Origin: an uncultured Clostridium sp.
Lineage (GTDB): Bacteria > Bacillota > Clostridia > TANB77 > CAG-508
Reading direction: 5' to 3'
Assembly (NCBI GenBank): GCA_947648215.1
Contig: CANSMW010000011.1
Location: 1 to 64,000, forward strand
DNA: 64,000 nt
A program made the translations under genes and the position numbers. Positions 39,421 to 50,244 of this stretch are shown here, one piece after another. Below the pieces are notes generated by a model. That model worked only from the letters and a program-made list of their open reading frames with translations. It did no database searches and was not told where the DNA came from. How positions within the stretch are numbered: position 1 is the stretch's first letter; the number at the start of each line of letters is the position of its first letter.

Positions 39421-42400
39421 CTATTTTCCGAAGTTTCATGGATAATAATTTTGAAATACCATTTTCTTGCATGGTAATTCCATAAACTGTATCAGCTACT
39501 TCCATGGTTCCTTTTCTATGGGTAATCACTAAAAACTGCGTTTGTTTGGCAAATTTTTTTAAGTAATCTGCAAAACGATATACATTGACATCATCTAATG
39601 CTGCTTCAATTTCGTCTAACACACAAAATGGTGCTGGATTGATTTTTAGAATGGCAAATAACAGAGCAATTGCGGTAAATGCTTTTTCTCCTCCAGACAA
39701 AAGTGTCATACTTTGTAATTTTTTTCCTGGTGGTTGTACTTGTATTTCAATTCCACATTCTAAAATATTATTTTTATCTTCTAAAATTAATTCTGCTTTT
39801 CCTCCACCAAACAGTTCTTGGAACACCTCATTAAAATTATGGTTGATTTGATTGAATTGTTTGGTAAATTGCTCTTTCATTGCTTGTGTCATATCAGAAA
39901 TTACTTTTTTTAATTTTCCCATTGAATCTTCTAAATCCAAACGTTGTTCACACATAAAATCGTAACGCCCTTTTGTTTGTTTGTATTCTTCAATCGAATC
40001 GATATTAATACTACCTAAGTTCCTAATTTCTGTTCGCATATCGTTTACTTGTTTGGTTGTTTTGGCTACATTGTCTGGCTTTTCGTATTCATTTGCTATA
40101 TTAGGGGTTACTTCATATTCTTCCCACATTTTATTAATGATGTCTTCTATATCTTGTTCTATTTTTGTCTTTTTTACTTCTGTTTTTACAATTTGTGCTT
40201 TTAAGTCTTCGATTACATTAAATTGTGAGGTAATCTGTTCTTCTACTTCCGATAATTTGGTATTCTTTTTGGTTCTTCCCTGTTTTAAATTTTCTACGGT
40301 TTCCCCACTGTGATTTACTTTTGTTTTTATTTCCTCAATTTGCACCTCATATGCTACAATCTGATTTTCTAAGTTTTCATTCTCTTTGGTGATACTTTCC
40401 ATTTGTGTTTTTTTGTTTTCTATACTGATGTCACAATTTTCAATGTCTACCTTAATTCTTTCTACCATTTCATCAAGTGATGCTTCACTTTCATCAAAAG
40501 AAGATACACTAATACGAAGATTGGTAATATCGAAATTTAAATCATCAATGTATTTTTGATTGTCTTTGTTTAATGTAGCGTATTGTTCAATTTCTCGTGT
40601 TATGGTTTCAATCTCTTCTGTAATGGTGGTAATTTCTTTTTCAAGCTCCTGTTTGTTTATGGTGATTTGTTCTTTTTGTTCGGTAATCTCTTTTTGCTCG
40701 GTTCTTAATTTTTCTAATCTTGTTTCTAATTTTGTAATATTTTCTTCTACTGCTACTAATTTTTGTTTATCAGTCGCATAAATAATATCAATTTCTTTTA
40801 ATTTGTTTTCTAAACTTTCTACTTCTTCTAAGACTTGTTCCATGCTTTTTTCGTATTCTTGTTTTTCTTGGTTTTCTTTTTTGATTTTTTCAGTAATTTC
40901 TTTTAGATTGTTTTCTAGTTCTTTTATTTCTCTTGCTCTTCCCAAGATATTAACACTTTTGGTTTGCACCGAACCTCCTGTAATTCCTCCTGATGGGTTA
41001 ATAATATCTCCTTTTAGGGTAACAATTCGGAAACTATAATGGTTTTGCTTAGATAGTTTAATGGCATTTTCCATATCATCTACAATAACCGTTCTCCCAA
41101 GTACACTTAATACGATATTTTCATATTTTTTATCGAATTTTACTAAATCTGCTGCAATTCCAATAACTCCGTCAATTCCCTTTTGATTTAATTTGTCTAG
41201 TTTTTTTCCGTGAAACCGAAGCAATTGGTAAAAACGTAGCTCTTCCTAAATTATGCTTTCTTAAATGTTCTACTAATTTTTTGGCATCTTCTTCTTTTTC
41301 GGTTACAATGTTTTGCAAACTTGCTCCTAATGCCATTTCAATTGCAGTTTCATATTCTTTCGGAGTACGAATTAAATTACTTAACACTCCACACATTCCT
41401 TTTCGTAAATCCGCATTTTTATCTGCCTCTACTAGTAATGCTTTGACACTTCTTGTATAACCTTCTTTTTCTCTTTCGGTTTCTTGTAAAAAGGCAAGTC
41501 TGGAAGATTTCATACGTTCTTCTCTTTCATAAGTTTGAAGGTTTTGTTCATATTGCTTTATTTTGCGGTTTGCCTCTTCTTTTTTATCATTTATTTGTGC
41601 TAGTGCTTTTGTTATGCTGTTTCTTTGTGCTTCAATGGTTTGAAAGTTTTTTGCCATTTCTTCTTTGTTCATACGAGTAGAATCTAATTCCGAAATCGTC
41701 GTTTGAATTTCTCCTTTTAGAGCTTGTTCACGTTTGGTATGGTTTTCAAAATTTGCTTCTAGTGTACTAATCTCAGCATTTTTTTCATAACGTTTATCCA
41801 CATTTTGTTCTTGTTTTTGCTTCTTTTGCTCAATTTCTAACTCTTTTGTGGATAATTTTTGGGTAAGTTCATTTAGTTCCTGTTCTTTTGTCTCTAAGTC
41901 TTTTTGAAATTTTTCTTTATTATCAAATAAGTTACTCTTTTTTTCTAATTTTTGCTTTTTCTCTTCTTCTAATTCGGTTTTACGGTTTATACTTTCTCCC
42001 ATTTCTTTTTCAAAACGGGTATAATTTTCTTTATTGTTTGCCATTCTTTCTTTGGCAACATTAATGTCTGAATTCATTTTTTCAATTTGTTTACTACTTT
42101 CAAAGCCTATGTTTTGCATAGCTTCAATTTCGTCCGTAATCCCATTTATTTGTTGTTTTAGTTCTTCTTTTAGCGTATTTATGGTTTCCATTTTTTGTTC
42201 TTCTTGAAGATTGTGGTCTTTTAAAATGCCTTCATCAATTTTTATTTGTTCTAGTTTTTCTTTATAGGTGTCCATATGATAACGAAATAATCCGATTTCA
42301 ATTTCTTTTAATTCTTCACGTAAATCTAAGAATTTCTTTGCTTTTTCGGATTGTAGTTTTAATGGTTCTAAATTTCCTTCGATTTCCGATAAAATATCGT

Positions 42401-42974
42401 TAATTCTAAGTAAATTTAATTTCGTACTTTCTAGCTTTTTTTCGGATTCTAGTTTTCGTACACGGTATTTCACAATTCCTGCTGCTTCTTCAAAAATACG
42501 TCTTCTATCTTCTGATTTGTTGCTTAAAATCTCATCAATCTTTCCTTGTCCAATAATACTATATCCATCTTTTCCAATTCCCGTATCCATGAAAAGTTCT
42601 AAAATATCTTTTAATCTACAAGGTGTTTTATTAATAAAATAGCCAGATTCCCCACTTCGATATATCTTTCTTGTAACCGTTACTTCTCCAAATTCAATGG
42701 GAAGTTTGCCATCGGTATTATCAAAAATTAAAGAAGCTTCCGCAAACCCTAAAGATTTTCTACTTTGTGTTCCTGCAAAAATAACATCCTCTGTTTTAGC
42801 TCCTCTTAGGGATTTCATGCTTTGCTCTCCTAATACCCAACGAATCGCATCGGAAATATTACTTTTCCCAGACCCATTTGGTCCAATCACCGACGTAATT
42901 CCCGGCATAAATTCTAATATGGTTTTATCCGCAAAGGACTTAAATCCTTGTAATTCAATTCTTTTTAAATGCAC
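39421..42974 (-). CDS. smc: Chromosome partition protein Smc, read through CGG +1 sites
   Basis: About 1183 residues starting at GTG 42974 (AAGAGGTG upstream; family start HLKRIELQGFKSFADK). Smc forms the condensin that compacts and segregates chromosomes. Walker A GPNGSGKSNISDAI, two long coiled coils, a hinge, signature LLSGGEKAFTAI and Walker B CVLDEIEAALDD are all present, in order. The normal frame breaks in the hinge at CGG 41208-41210 (TCA CGG A); skipping C gives ASVSGKKLDKLNQKGIDGVI and rejoins the second half. A second in-frame CGG at 39428-39430 alters only the tail: shifted KLGK, unshifted KLRKIE (stop then at 39416). Confidence 0.92.
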
Positions 42975-43207
42975 GTCTAACACCTCTTTTTTAAGTTCCT
43001 TACTATCATACCCTAATTTCGACAAAATCGCAACATTTTTTCGGTAGATTTTCTAGTGGTCTTATTCACCCATTATTTGTATAAATTCCATTTTTCTGGA
43101 AAATTTTCACTAGCATATATTCTTTTCTTGACTATGAAAACATTCTGTGATACAGTAAGAAAATAATATATACTTTTGAATGAAATGTGAAAGGGAATGA
43201 AGTTTGT

Positions 43208-44575
43208 ATGGAAAGACTTTCAAAGTTTTTTTGGTTTATTTGCTTGTTTATAGTTGGCGTGATGATTAGTATTGTTACCTTGGAAAATGGATTACTACTA
43301 TCCGTCTTATCGTTTTTATTGGTATTTCTCTTTACAAAAAAAGTGAAATTAAAGAATTTTCCACTTTTCTTATTTTTGTTTTCGTTAATCACTCGAATTG
43401 TTGCCATTCTATTGGTAGAAATTCCAATTCAATCGGATTATTATATCATGTATGATGCTGCAATTAGTGTTATTCATGGGGATTTTTCGTTTGGAACATC
43501 GTTTTATTTTTCAAATTGGGGCTATCAGTTAGGTCATGTGTTTTACCAAGCTCTTATGCTAAAGATTTTTAATAGTGTGCTGTTTTTGAAGATTTTAAAT
43601 TGTGTATATTCTTCTGTGATCGTTCTTTTTGTCTATCTTTTATTAAAAAAGATGGTAAGCGAAAATTCTTCTCGTATGATGAGTTTAATTTATAGTATTT
43701 CATTGTATCCGATTTATTTAAATATGACACTTAGTAACCAACAATTATCGCTTATGCTTACTTTAATTGGAATATATTTCTTGTTCCATAAGAAAAACGA
43801 TTGGATACATTTACTAATTGTTGGACTTTTCATTGGTCTTGGAAATATTGAACGTCCTGAAGGAATTGTGTATTTGCTTACGATTTTTATTTATTATGTG
43901 TTTACCCTAAAAGATGTTAAATTGATTTTAAAAAATACTGCTATTGTTGTAATTTGTTCACTACTGATTACCAATCTAGCTTCTTTTGTATTAATAAAAT
44001 CAGGAGTTAGTGAGATTGGATTAAAGAATACAAATTCGTACTGGAAATTTTTGCTTGGCTTTAATTACGAGTATAATGGAAAAAATAATCCAGTAGATGA
44101 TCAATATGGGGATTCTCTCGAAAAGGAAAAGGAAGTTTTGTTTGAAAGGATTACGGATGTTAAACGAATTCCTGGATTATTCTATAATAAAATTCGAATT
44201 CAATGGCTATATAGTGATTTGGAATTTAGTTTTAATGCAAATCATGTCTCTAAAATTTCGAATAAGGTGATGGGAATTGCTATGAATTATATTAAAGTGA
44301 TTAATCTATTGGTAATTGGTTTGGCTTTTATCGGATTGCTAGTACAAGTAAGGCAAAAAAATTTAGAAAAATCACTAACTACAAATCATTCTACAGGCAA
44401 CATACAACATAATATTGGTTTGTTCTTTATGATTAATTTGCTTGTTTATTTTGGAGTATATTTATTAATTGAAGTAAATGCAAGGTATTATTATAACCCA
44501 CAAATTGCTATGATTCTTTTGGCTGGACTTGGCTTAGATAAATTAAAATTTGATAAACAAATAAAATGTAGTTAA
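43208..44575 (+). CDS. Polytopic membrane glycosyltransferase-like protein
   Basis: 455 residues from ATG 43208, chosen over an upstream GTG because GAAAGGG precedes it. About ten or more membrane segments; the first loop carries acidic residues (IPIQSDYYIMYDAA), as in GT39/GT83-type lipid-phosphate-sugar transferases. The sequence GLGNIERPEGIVYLL is a family-like loop. It likely glycosylates wall or surface molecules; the donor is unknown. Convergent with rplI, sharing a hairpin at 44557. Confidence 0.7.
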   Translation: MERLSKFFWFICLFIVGVMISIVTLENGLLLSVLSFLLVFLFTKKVKLKNFPLFLFLFSLITRIVAILLVEIPIQSDYYIMYDAAISVIHGDFSFGTSFYFSNWGYQLGHVFYQALMLKIFNSVLFLKILNCVYSSVIVLFVYLLLKKMVSENSSRMMSLIYSISLYPIYLNMTLSNQQLSLMLTLIGIYFLFHKKNDWIHLLIVGLFIGLGNIERPEGIVYLLTIFIYYVFTLKDVKLILKNTAIVVICSLLITNLASFVLIKSGVSEIGLKNTNSYWKFLLGFNYEYNGKNNPVDDQYGDSLEKEKEVLFERITDVKRIPGLFYNKIRIQWLYSDLEFSFNANHVSKISNKVMGIAMNYIKVINLLVIGLAFIGLLVQVRQKNLEKSLTTNHSTGNIQHNIGLFFMINLLVYFGVYLLIEVNARYYYNPQIAMILLAGLGLDKLKFDKQIKCS

Positions 44576-44596
44576 AACTACATTTTATTTGTTTTA
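44557..44596. terminator. Shared bidirectional terminator
   Basis: AAATAAAATGTAGTTAAAACTACATTTTATTTG lies between the convergent glycosyltransferase and rplI genes. Confidence 0.8.
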
Positions 44597-44612
44597 ATTG
44601 AATTCTTTATTT

Positions 44613-45059
44613 TTACATGGTTACGACATTTATTTTTAATTTTGCCATTACAGTATCGTATAATTTAATTTCAATATGAAATGTACCAATTACTTTGATT
44701 GGCTCGTTTAATAGAATTTTTTTCTTATCCACTTTAATTCCATATTGCTTTTCTAAATTTTCCGCAATTTCTTTTGAGGTAATACTTCCAAATACTTTTC
44801 CATTTTCTCCTGCTTTTACTGGAAGTTTTAGTGTAATTTCTTCTATTTTTTTTGCCGTTTGTTTTGCTGCTTCTTTTTCTAATTCTTTCCTGTGCTCTTC
44901 GGAGGATTTTTTCGATTGCAAATTCGTTAAGTTCCCCTTATCTGCCGGAACCGCCAAATTCTTTGGAAACAAATAGTTTCTCGCATACCCATCGTTTGCA
45001 TTAATAATTTGGTCTTTTTTTCCAACCCCTTTAATATCTTCCTTTAAAATGACTTTCAT
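44613..45059 (-). CDS. rplI: 50S ribosomal protein L9
   Basis: 148 residues. N-terminal RNA-binding domain MKVILKEDIKGVGKKDQI, then NANDGYARNYLFPK, a long connecting helix, and C-terminal FGSITSKEIAENLEKQYGI. Usual length. It follows the GdpP-type gene by 11 bases, a conserved Firmicute pairing. Confidence 0.95.
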   Translation of the reverse strand: MKVILKEDIKGVGKKDQIINANDGYARNYLFPKNLAVPADKGNLTNLQSKKSSEEHRKELEKEAAKQTAKKIEEITLKLPVKAGENGKVFGSITSKEIAENLEKQYGIKVDKKKILLNEPIKVIGTFHIEIKLYDTVMAKLKINVVTM

Positions 45060-45070
45060 ACGCTTTCCTC

Positions 45071-47104
45071 CTAATTTCCTAATTCCTCAAAATACTCATC
45101 AATTTTCGCCATTAGTTCTTGTTTTGCTTCTTGTTTGGTTTTTCCTTCTAGTTGTGCTCCGGCAAGAGTGATGTGTCCTCCCCCTCCCAATTTTTCTAAG
45201 ATGACTTGTACATTGATATCCCCTATGGAACGTCCACTAATGCATACTTTGTTTCCAATGGTACCAATTACAAAAGAGGCAGTTACATCACTGATGGTTA
45301 GTAGTTCATCGGCTGCTTTTGCACAAATGAGACTCGCATCTTTGGTTTCTTCTTCGTAGGTAGATATGGCAATGGTGTCATGTATAATTTCAGCTTCTTT
45401 TACAATATTCGAAATGGTTTTATAACTTGCTAAATCGCTTTGGAACCATTTTTTTACTCTTATAATATCCACTCCACATTTTCGTAAGTATGCAGCTGCT
45501 TCAAATGTTCTAACACCTGTTTTAAAGGTAAAGTTTTTGGTATCTACCATAATTCCTGCATATAGCCCTTCGGTTTCCACTGTTTTTAAGGTTACGGGTA
45601 CTTCTACATATTGTAGTAATTCGGTTACAAGTTCTGCGGCTGATGATGCATATACTTCGTGGAACATTAAAGTAGCATTATCAATATAATCGGTACTTCT
45701 TCTATGGTGGTCGATGACCACAATTCGATTGGTTCTTTCTAATAATTCTGGTACTTCCACATAGCTTCTTTTATGGGTATCGACAACAATTAATAAAGTT
45801 TCAGTGGTTATTTTAGCTAGTGCTTCTTGTTTATCGATAAAAATATTTTCCTCTTCTTCTTTTCTTACCGAATCAATAAATGCAGTTAAACCAAAACCAA
45901 TATGATCACTTACAATATTTGCTTCTTTCCCAAGGCTTCTGGCAATTCGATATACGCCTAAACTAGACCCCATGGAATCGATGTCCCCATTGGTATGTCC
46001 CATAATCATAATATGGTTTGCTTCTAGCATTAATTCTTCTAAGGCATGGGCAACGGTTCTTGCCTTTACTTTGGTTCTTTTTTCTAACTCTTGTACTCTT
46101 CCCCCAAAGAATAAGTATTTTTCGTTTTCACGAATAACGGCTTGGTCTCCTCCTCGTCCTAACACAATATCCATTCCAGATAAAGCAGATTTGTATTTTT
46201 CGTATTCCGTTGCTCCATCATTCGAAATCGAAATACTTAGTGTAATTTGTAAGCCCCCTTCTAGTTTGATTTCTTTAATGGTATCTAAGATTTGAAATTT
46301 ATTTTCTTTTATTTTTTCTAGGTATCGTTGTTCAAAAATATACACAAAGGTATCACGGTCTGATTTGATAATCACACCTTTGGTTTCAATTGCCCAATCG
46401 TACATTGCTTTTTCAATTTTAGCAGCAACTTGTGGCTTATCTTCTGTTGCGATTCTTTGCATCATTTCCTCGTAATTATCAATTCGAATAATTCCCATAC
46501 AAATTTGGGCATCATGATATTTTTTCACTGCTTTTACATATTCGGTATGGTCAATAAAGTATAGTAGTACCATATATTCTGTTTGATTTTTTCTTTCATT
46601 GTTTTTGGATTTTACATATTCTCCAATAATTTTGTAATTTTGCTCTCCTATTTGTTGTTCTTTTTGTATGGTTCTATCCTTGGTACGATTGCTATCTTTG
46701 TCTCTTATTTTTTCTTCAATTTCAACCTTCATTTCCTGCATTAAGTAATTTAGGGTGTCTTCTATATTTACATTTTCAAATTCGCTTACAAATTTAGAAC
46801 TTTTATAGATAATATTTCCATCGGTTTCGACAATAATTAGTGGAAATGGTGAATTAATTAAGGTGTTTTTTGCAGCGGAATCTACCTCAATGGTTAATTC
46901 TTGTATATGTTCTGAAATTTCTGCTTTTCTTTTATTGCTTGTCCAAAATGCGTAAAAACAAATTAGTGCATAAACCAACACTGCTGGTATAATAAGTTCA
47001 ATCTGATAGAAGCATATAATAACAAGTAATATGGCAATGATAATTAAGTATATTTTGGTTCTTGAATTAATAATTTCAAAAGCCCTTTTATTTGAATTTT
47101 GCAT
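45071..47104 (-). CDS. gdpP: Cyclic-di-AMP phosphodiesterase, GdpP type
   Basis: 677 residues from ATG 47104 after AGGAGG. Two N-terminal membrane helices, a PAS-like domain, a degenerate GGDEF domain, then DHH-DHHA1 phosphodiesterase: MGHTNGDIDSMGSSLG, VVVDTHK, VVIDHHRRS and LGGGGHITLAGAQ. The enzyme degrades cyclic di-AMP, which controls wall stress and potassium balance. An upstream in-frame ATG would add only a basic stretch without a ribosome binding site. Pairing with rplI supports the call. Confidence 0.92.
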   Translation of the reverse strand: MQNSNKRAFEIINSRTKIYLIIIAILLVIICFYQIELIIPAVLVYALICFYAFWTSNKRKAEISEHIQELTIEVDSAAKNTLINSPFPLIIVETDGNIIYKSSKFVSEFENVNIEDTLNYLMQEMKVEIEEKIRDKDSNRTKDRTIQKEQQIGEQNYKIIGEYVKSKNNERKNQTEYMVLLYFIDHTEYVKAVKKYHDAQICMGIIRIDNYEEMMQRIATEDKPQVAAKIEKAMYDWAIETKGVIIKSDRDTFVYIFEQRYLEKIKENKFQILDTIKEIKLEGGLQITLSISISNDGATEYEKYKSALSGMDIVLGRGGDQAVIRENEKYLFFGGRVQELEKRTKVKARTVAHALEELMLEANHIMIMGHTNGDIDSMGSSLGVYRIARSLGKEANIVSDHIGFGLTAFIDSVRKEEEENIFIDKQEALAKITTETLLIVVDTHKRSYVEVPELLERTNRIVVIDHHRRSTDYIDNATLMFHEVYASSAAELVTELLQYVEVPVTLKTVETEGLYAGIMVDTKNFTFKTGVRTFEAAAYLRKCGVDIIRVKKWFQSDLASYKTISNIVKEAEIIHDTIAISTYEEETKDASLICAKAADELLTISDVTASFVIGTIGNKVCISGRSIGDINVQVILEKLGGGGHITLAGAQLEGKTKQEAKQELMAKIDEYFEELGN

Positions 47105-47198
47105 ACATCCTCCTTTATTTCGTACCACTATTGTACGACTTTTGGGCACTTTTGTCAACCGCTTTTAAAAAAGCAATTTATTACAAATTGTATCATAA

Positions 47199-47238
47199 GA
47201 ACCTGATTCATGACCTCCCATTCATAAATCAGGTTAAT
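47199..47238. terminator. Hairpin downstream of a gene remnant
   Basis: AACCTGATT...AATCAGGTT stem (47201-47235) with TTAATTT following. Confidence 0.5.
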
Positions 47239-47264
47239 TTATTTTCTATTCGTTTATCATCCAA

Positions 47265-47412
47265 ATTCTTTCACTATTTTACCACTTGTTTGGATACCAA
47301 GCTTCAAATAAACTACTGGACGAATTGCAGAACCTACCGCATATTCACGAAATCCCTCAGCATTTCCTCTTAAAGGCCACTTAACTTGTACATTTCCATA
47401 TTTTTTATATAA
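47265..47412 (-). pseudogene. C-terminal remnant of a pilin-like surface protein
   Basis: The minus strand reads KKYGNVQVKWPLRGNAEGF, then REYAVGSAIRPVVYLKLG and a stop. This matches the RPCFSLKAGS ending style of the surface protein at 53249. There is no upstream start and the frame is lost further upstream, so it is a decayed fragment rather than a CGG shift. Confidence 0.5.
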
Positions 47413-47490
47413 TCGATTCCTGTATAAGCATAAAATGTAGATGTACTTATTTTCATAAAGAATTTTCCTAAATTTGGAATTTTTCTTTTG

Positions 47491-48564
47491 TTATTTTATT
47501 TTACGAATTTCCTCTTCGCTAAATCCTGTTATTTCCTTAATCATTTCCAACGCTATCCCTTTTTGTTTCATCTCTTTAGCCATTTCTCTAATCCCTTCTC
47601 TTCTTCCTACTTGTATCCCCTCTTGCATTCCTTCTTTTCGTATTCTTCTGTTTTCTGCTCTTATTGTTTTTACCATTGTTAACATATCTTCTTTCTCTCC
47701 TTTCACCTTTTTTATTAATTCTTCAATTTTTTCTTCTGGCATTTTTTCTCTTAGTAATATTCTCATAACTGTCATTAATAATCGTTTTTCTTCCTTTGTT
47801 TTTAGTTGTTTTATCATCTTTTTCATAACCCAAACTGCTTCTTCGGTATCTTCTATTTTTTCTAGTAAAAATACTTTATCTAGAAAATGTGTACTTTCTA
47901 ATAATTTTTGTTTTTCGTATTGATTAATGTCAATCATATTATATTTTGCTAAATTCACTTTTCGAAATCTTTTATCTTCTATCCTGTTTAAATATTCCCT
48001 TACTGTCCATCTTTGTTTTCCTGTATAGATAACAATTGCAATTACTTCTGGTATTTCATAATTTTTATTTCTTGCCTTTTTTCGGTTAATTGCACTTTTC
48101 TTGATTTCCATTTTGTATTCTTCAATTCGATATGGCATGGCATAATCGACACTACTTTGATGTTCAATTAAGAAAAATATATTTCTACCTTTTAACTTAT
48201 ATACCATATCTGCTTCTCGGTTTTCTAAGTGATTTGTAATAAAGCTACTATTATATGGTTCTATTTCCTTTCTAGTAATTTCATCTTCTCCTTTTAAGCT
48301 TAAAGCCTCGTTAATGACATAACAAGCCATTTTAGAATTCGTTAACACGGTTTTATATAATTTATCATGTTCATTATCATAGGATATATGATTTATTATT
48401 TGATAATCTTCTGATTCTTCCTCCAATGTCCAGTCATTTTCTCTTTGTTTTACACATGCAAAATACTCCCCATATGTTAGCCTCATCATATCATCGCTCT
48501 TACATATATAATAATAAATATCTGTCTCTTTGTCAATAGTTTCTTCCTGATTTTCTTTCCACAT
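47491..48564 (-). CDS. Second Rpn-family nuclease/putative transposase
   Basis: 357 residues. The core has a D...E.Q-like motif (ADMVYKLKGRNIFFLIEHQS) followed by MPYRIEEYKMEIKKSA and IPEVIAIVIYTGKQRW, all typical of Rpn proteins. The C-terminus holds the EGMQEGIQVGRREGIREM repeat and ends with a short helix (GIALEMIKEITGFSEEEIRK). It differs from the Rpn gene at 38042, so the two are not a recent duplication. AGGAGGAAC precedes ATG. Confidence 0.8.
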   Translation of the reverse strand: MWKENQEETIDKETDIYYYICKSDDMMRLTYGEYFACVKQRENDWTLEEESEDYQIINHISYDNEHDKLYKTVLTNSKMACYVINEALSLKGEDEITRKEIEPYNSSFITNHLENREADMVYKLKGRNIFFLIEHQSSVDYAMPYRIEEYKMEIKKSAINRKKARNKNYEIPEVIAIVIYTGKQRWTVREYLNRIEDKRFRKVNLAKYNMIDINQYEKQKLLESTHFLDKVFLLEKIEDTEEAVWVMKKMIKQLKTKEEKRLLMTVMRILLREKMPEEKIEELIKKVKGEKEDMLTMVKTIRAENRRIRKEGMQEGIQVGRREGIREMAKEMKQKGIALEMIKEITGFSEEEIRKIK

Positions 48565-48808
48565 TGTTCGTTCCTCCTATAATTTCTTTATTTTCTTTTT
48601 GGATTTTTTACGATTTGATTTCTGATTTTAAAACATTTGATTTAATTTGTTTTGAATAAATGACCTAAGTTATCGCCTTTGGCGATTACAAATAATGGCT
48701 ATAAAGTTAGAATCAAGCACAAAAATATGCTAAACAAATTATTTCTGTTATAACACATTTTATATGATTTGTAAAGGCTCATTTTGCAATTAAAATCTTA
48801 AAAAACAG

Positions 48809-48837
48809 TTGTAAATCCTTTTGGTTTATGGTATTAT
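48809..48837 (+). promoter_or_regulatory. Vegetative promoter upstream of murA
   Basis: TTGTAA, a 17-base spacer and TATTAT, about 42 bases before the murA start. The rest of 48565-48808 is AT-rich with no evident gene. Confidence 0.65.
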
Positions 48838-48878
48838 TTTAAAAGTTAATATAAGAGATACATATTGGAGGAATGGCT

Positions 48879-50143
48879 TTGGAAAAGTTAGTAATTACTG
48901 GTGGTACTCCTTTAAAGGGAGAAGTTACAATAAATGGTGCCAAAAATGCGGCAGTTGCAATTTTACCTGCAGCACTATTGATTAATGGAGTCACTACAAT
49001 TGAAAATTTACCTCATATTAGTGATGTAAAATTGCTATGTGAAATTATAGAAGAACTTGGTGCTAAAATTACTTGGACTGGGAAAAACACGATTACAATT
49101 GATGCTAGGAACATTTCTTGTACTCGTGCTCCTATTGAACTTACTCGCAAGTTTCGTGCTTCTTATTATTTAATTGGGGCTCTTCTTCGGACGCTGTGGA
49201 GATGTGCAAGTCGGAATGCCTGGCGGTTGTAAACTTGGTGCAAGACCAATTGATCAGCATATTAAAGGTTTTGAGGCCCTTGGTGCTAAAGTAGAAGTTG
49301 GACAAGGAAATATTACCGCTACTTGTGATGAATTGATTGGAACCAATATTTATATGGATATTGTGTCGGTGGGTGCTACTATTAATGTTATGCTTTCCGC
49401 TGTACTTGCTCATGGTACTACGATTATTGATAACCCTGCAAAAGAACCTCATATTGTTGATGTTGCAAACTTCCTAAATGCAATGGGGGCAGATGTTCGT
49501 GGTGCTGGAACCGATGTGATTAAAATTAATGGTGTGGAAAAATTAGAGGGAAATATTACTTATTCCGTTGTACCAGATCAAATTGAGGCAGGTACCTTTA
49601 TGTTAGCAGCAGTAGCGTCTCGTGGCGATTTGGTCATTCGAAATTGTACGACAAAGCATTTAGAATGTATTAGTGCCAAACTAATTGAAATTGGTGCACA
49701 TGTAGAAGAAATTGATGGAGACACTCTTCATGTATGGTGTAACCAAAGACCAAGTAAAGCCAATATCAAAACATTACCATATCCTGGTTTTCCAACCGAT
49801 TTGCAACCTCAAATGGGTGTCGTTCTTGCCACTGCTTTACGGAAATAGTATTATTAATGAAAGCATTTGGGAATCTCGTTTCCAATATACAGACGAATTA
49901 AATAAAATGGGAGCCAAAATTACTGCACAAGGAAAAACTGCCATTTTTGAGGGGGTAGATTCTTTATATGGCGCTCCTGTTTATTCAACCGATTTACGTG
50001 CTGGTGCGGCTCTTATTATTGCCGGTATTTGCGCAAATGGTGTGACAGAAGTGTATAATTTAGAACACATTGACCGTGGTTATGAAGATATTGAAGAAAA
50101 ATTCCGAAGCATTGGTGCAAAAATTGAACGTATAGAAGAATAG
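48879..50143 (+). CDS. murA: UDP-N-acetylglucosamine 1-carboxyvinyltransferase, read through two CGG +1 sites
   Basis: About 420 residues, normal length. MurA makes the first committed step of peptidoglycan synthesis (enolpyruvyl transfer). I prefer TTG 48879 (7 bases after [14 protein letters not shown]) to ATG 48873, which is too close to the ribosome binding site. In-frame CGG at 49188-49190 (CTT CGG A) breaks the frame; skipping C gives [20 protein letters not shown], including the catalytic Cys of PGGC. A second CGG at 49840-49842 (TTA CGG A) breaks it again; skipping C gives [20 protein letters not shown]. Both joins match the family. Expression of this normally essential enzyme therefore needs two shifts. 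Confidence 0.95.
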
Positions 50144-50196
50144 AACCTCCTGTCGTCTTCGAACGATAGACACCTTAAGAAAAGGGGCCTTTTCTT
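50141..50196 (+). repeat. Degenerate type-2 repeat after murA
   Basis: TAGAACCTCCTGTC...GACACCTTAAGAAAAGGGGCC has the layout of the type-2 repeat with several changes. It may terminate or attenuate murA transcription. Confidence 0.5.
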
Positions 50197-50244
50197 CGGT
50201 ACGTCTTTGGAGAAAAATAAATGAAGCAAAGGATAAGAAATAAA

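Noticed and set aside
47265..47490. A further CGG-joined gene
   Set aside because: The pilin-like remnant changes frame without a CGG and lacks a start and ribosome binding site, so it is a decayed fragment.
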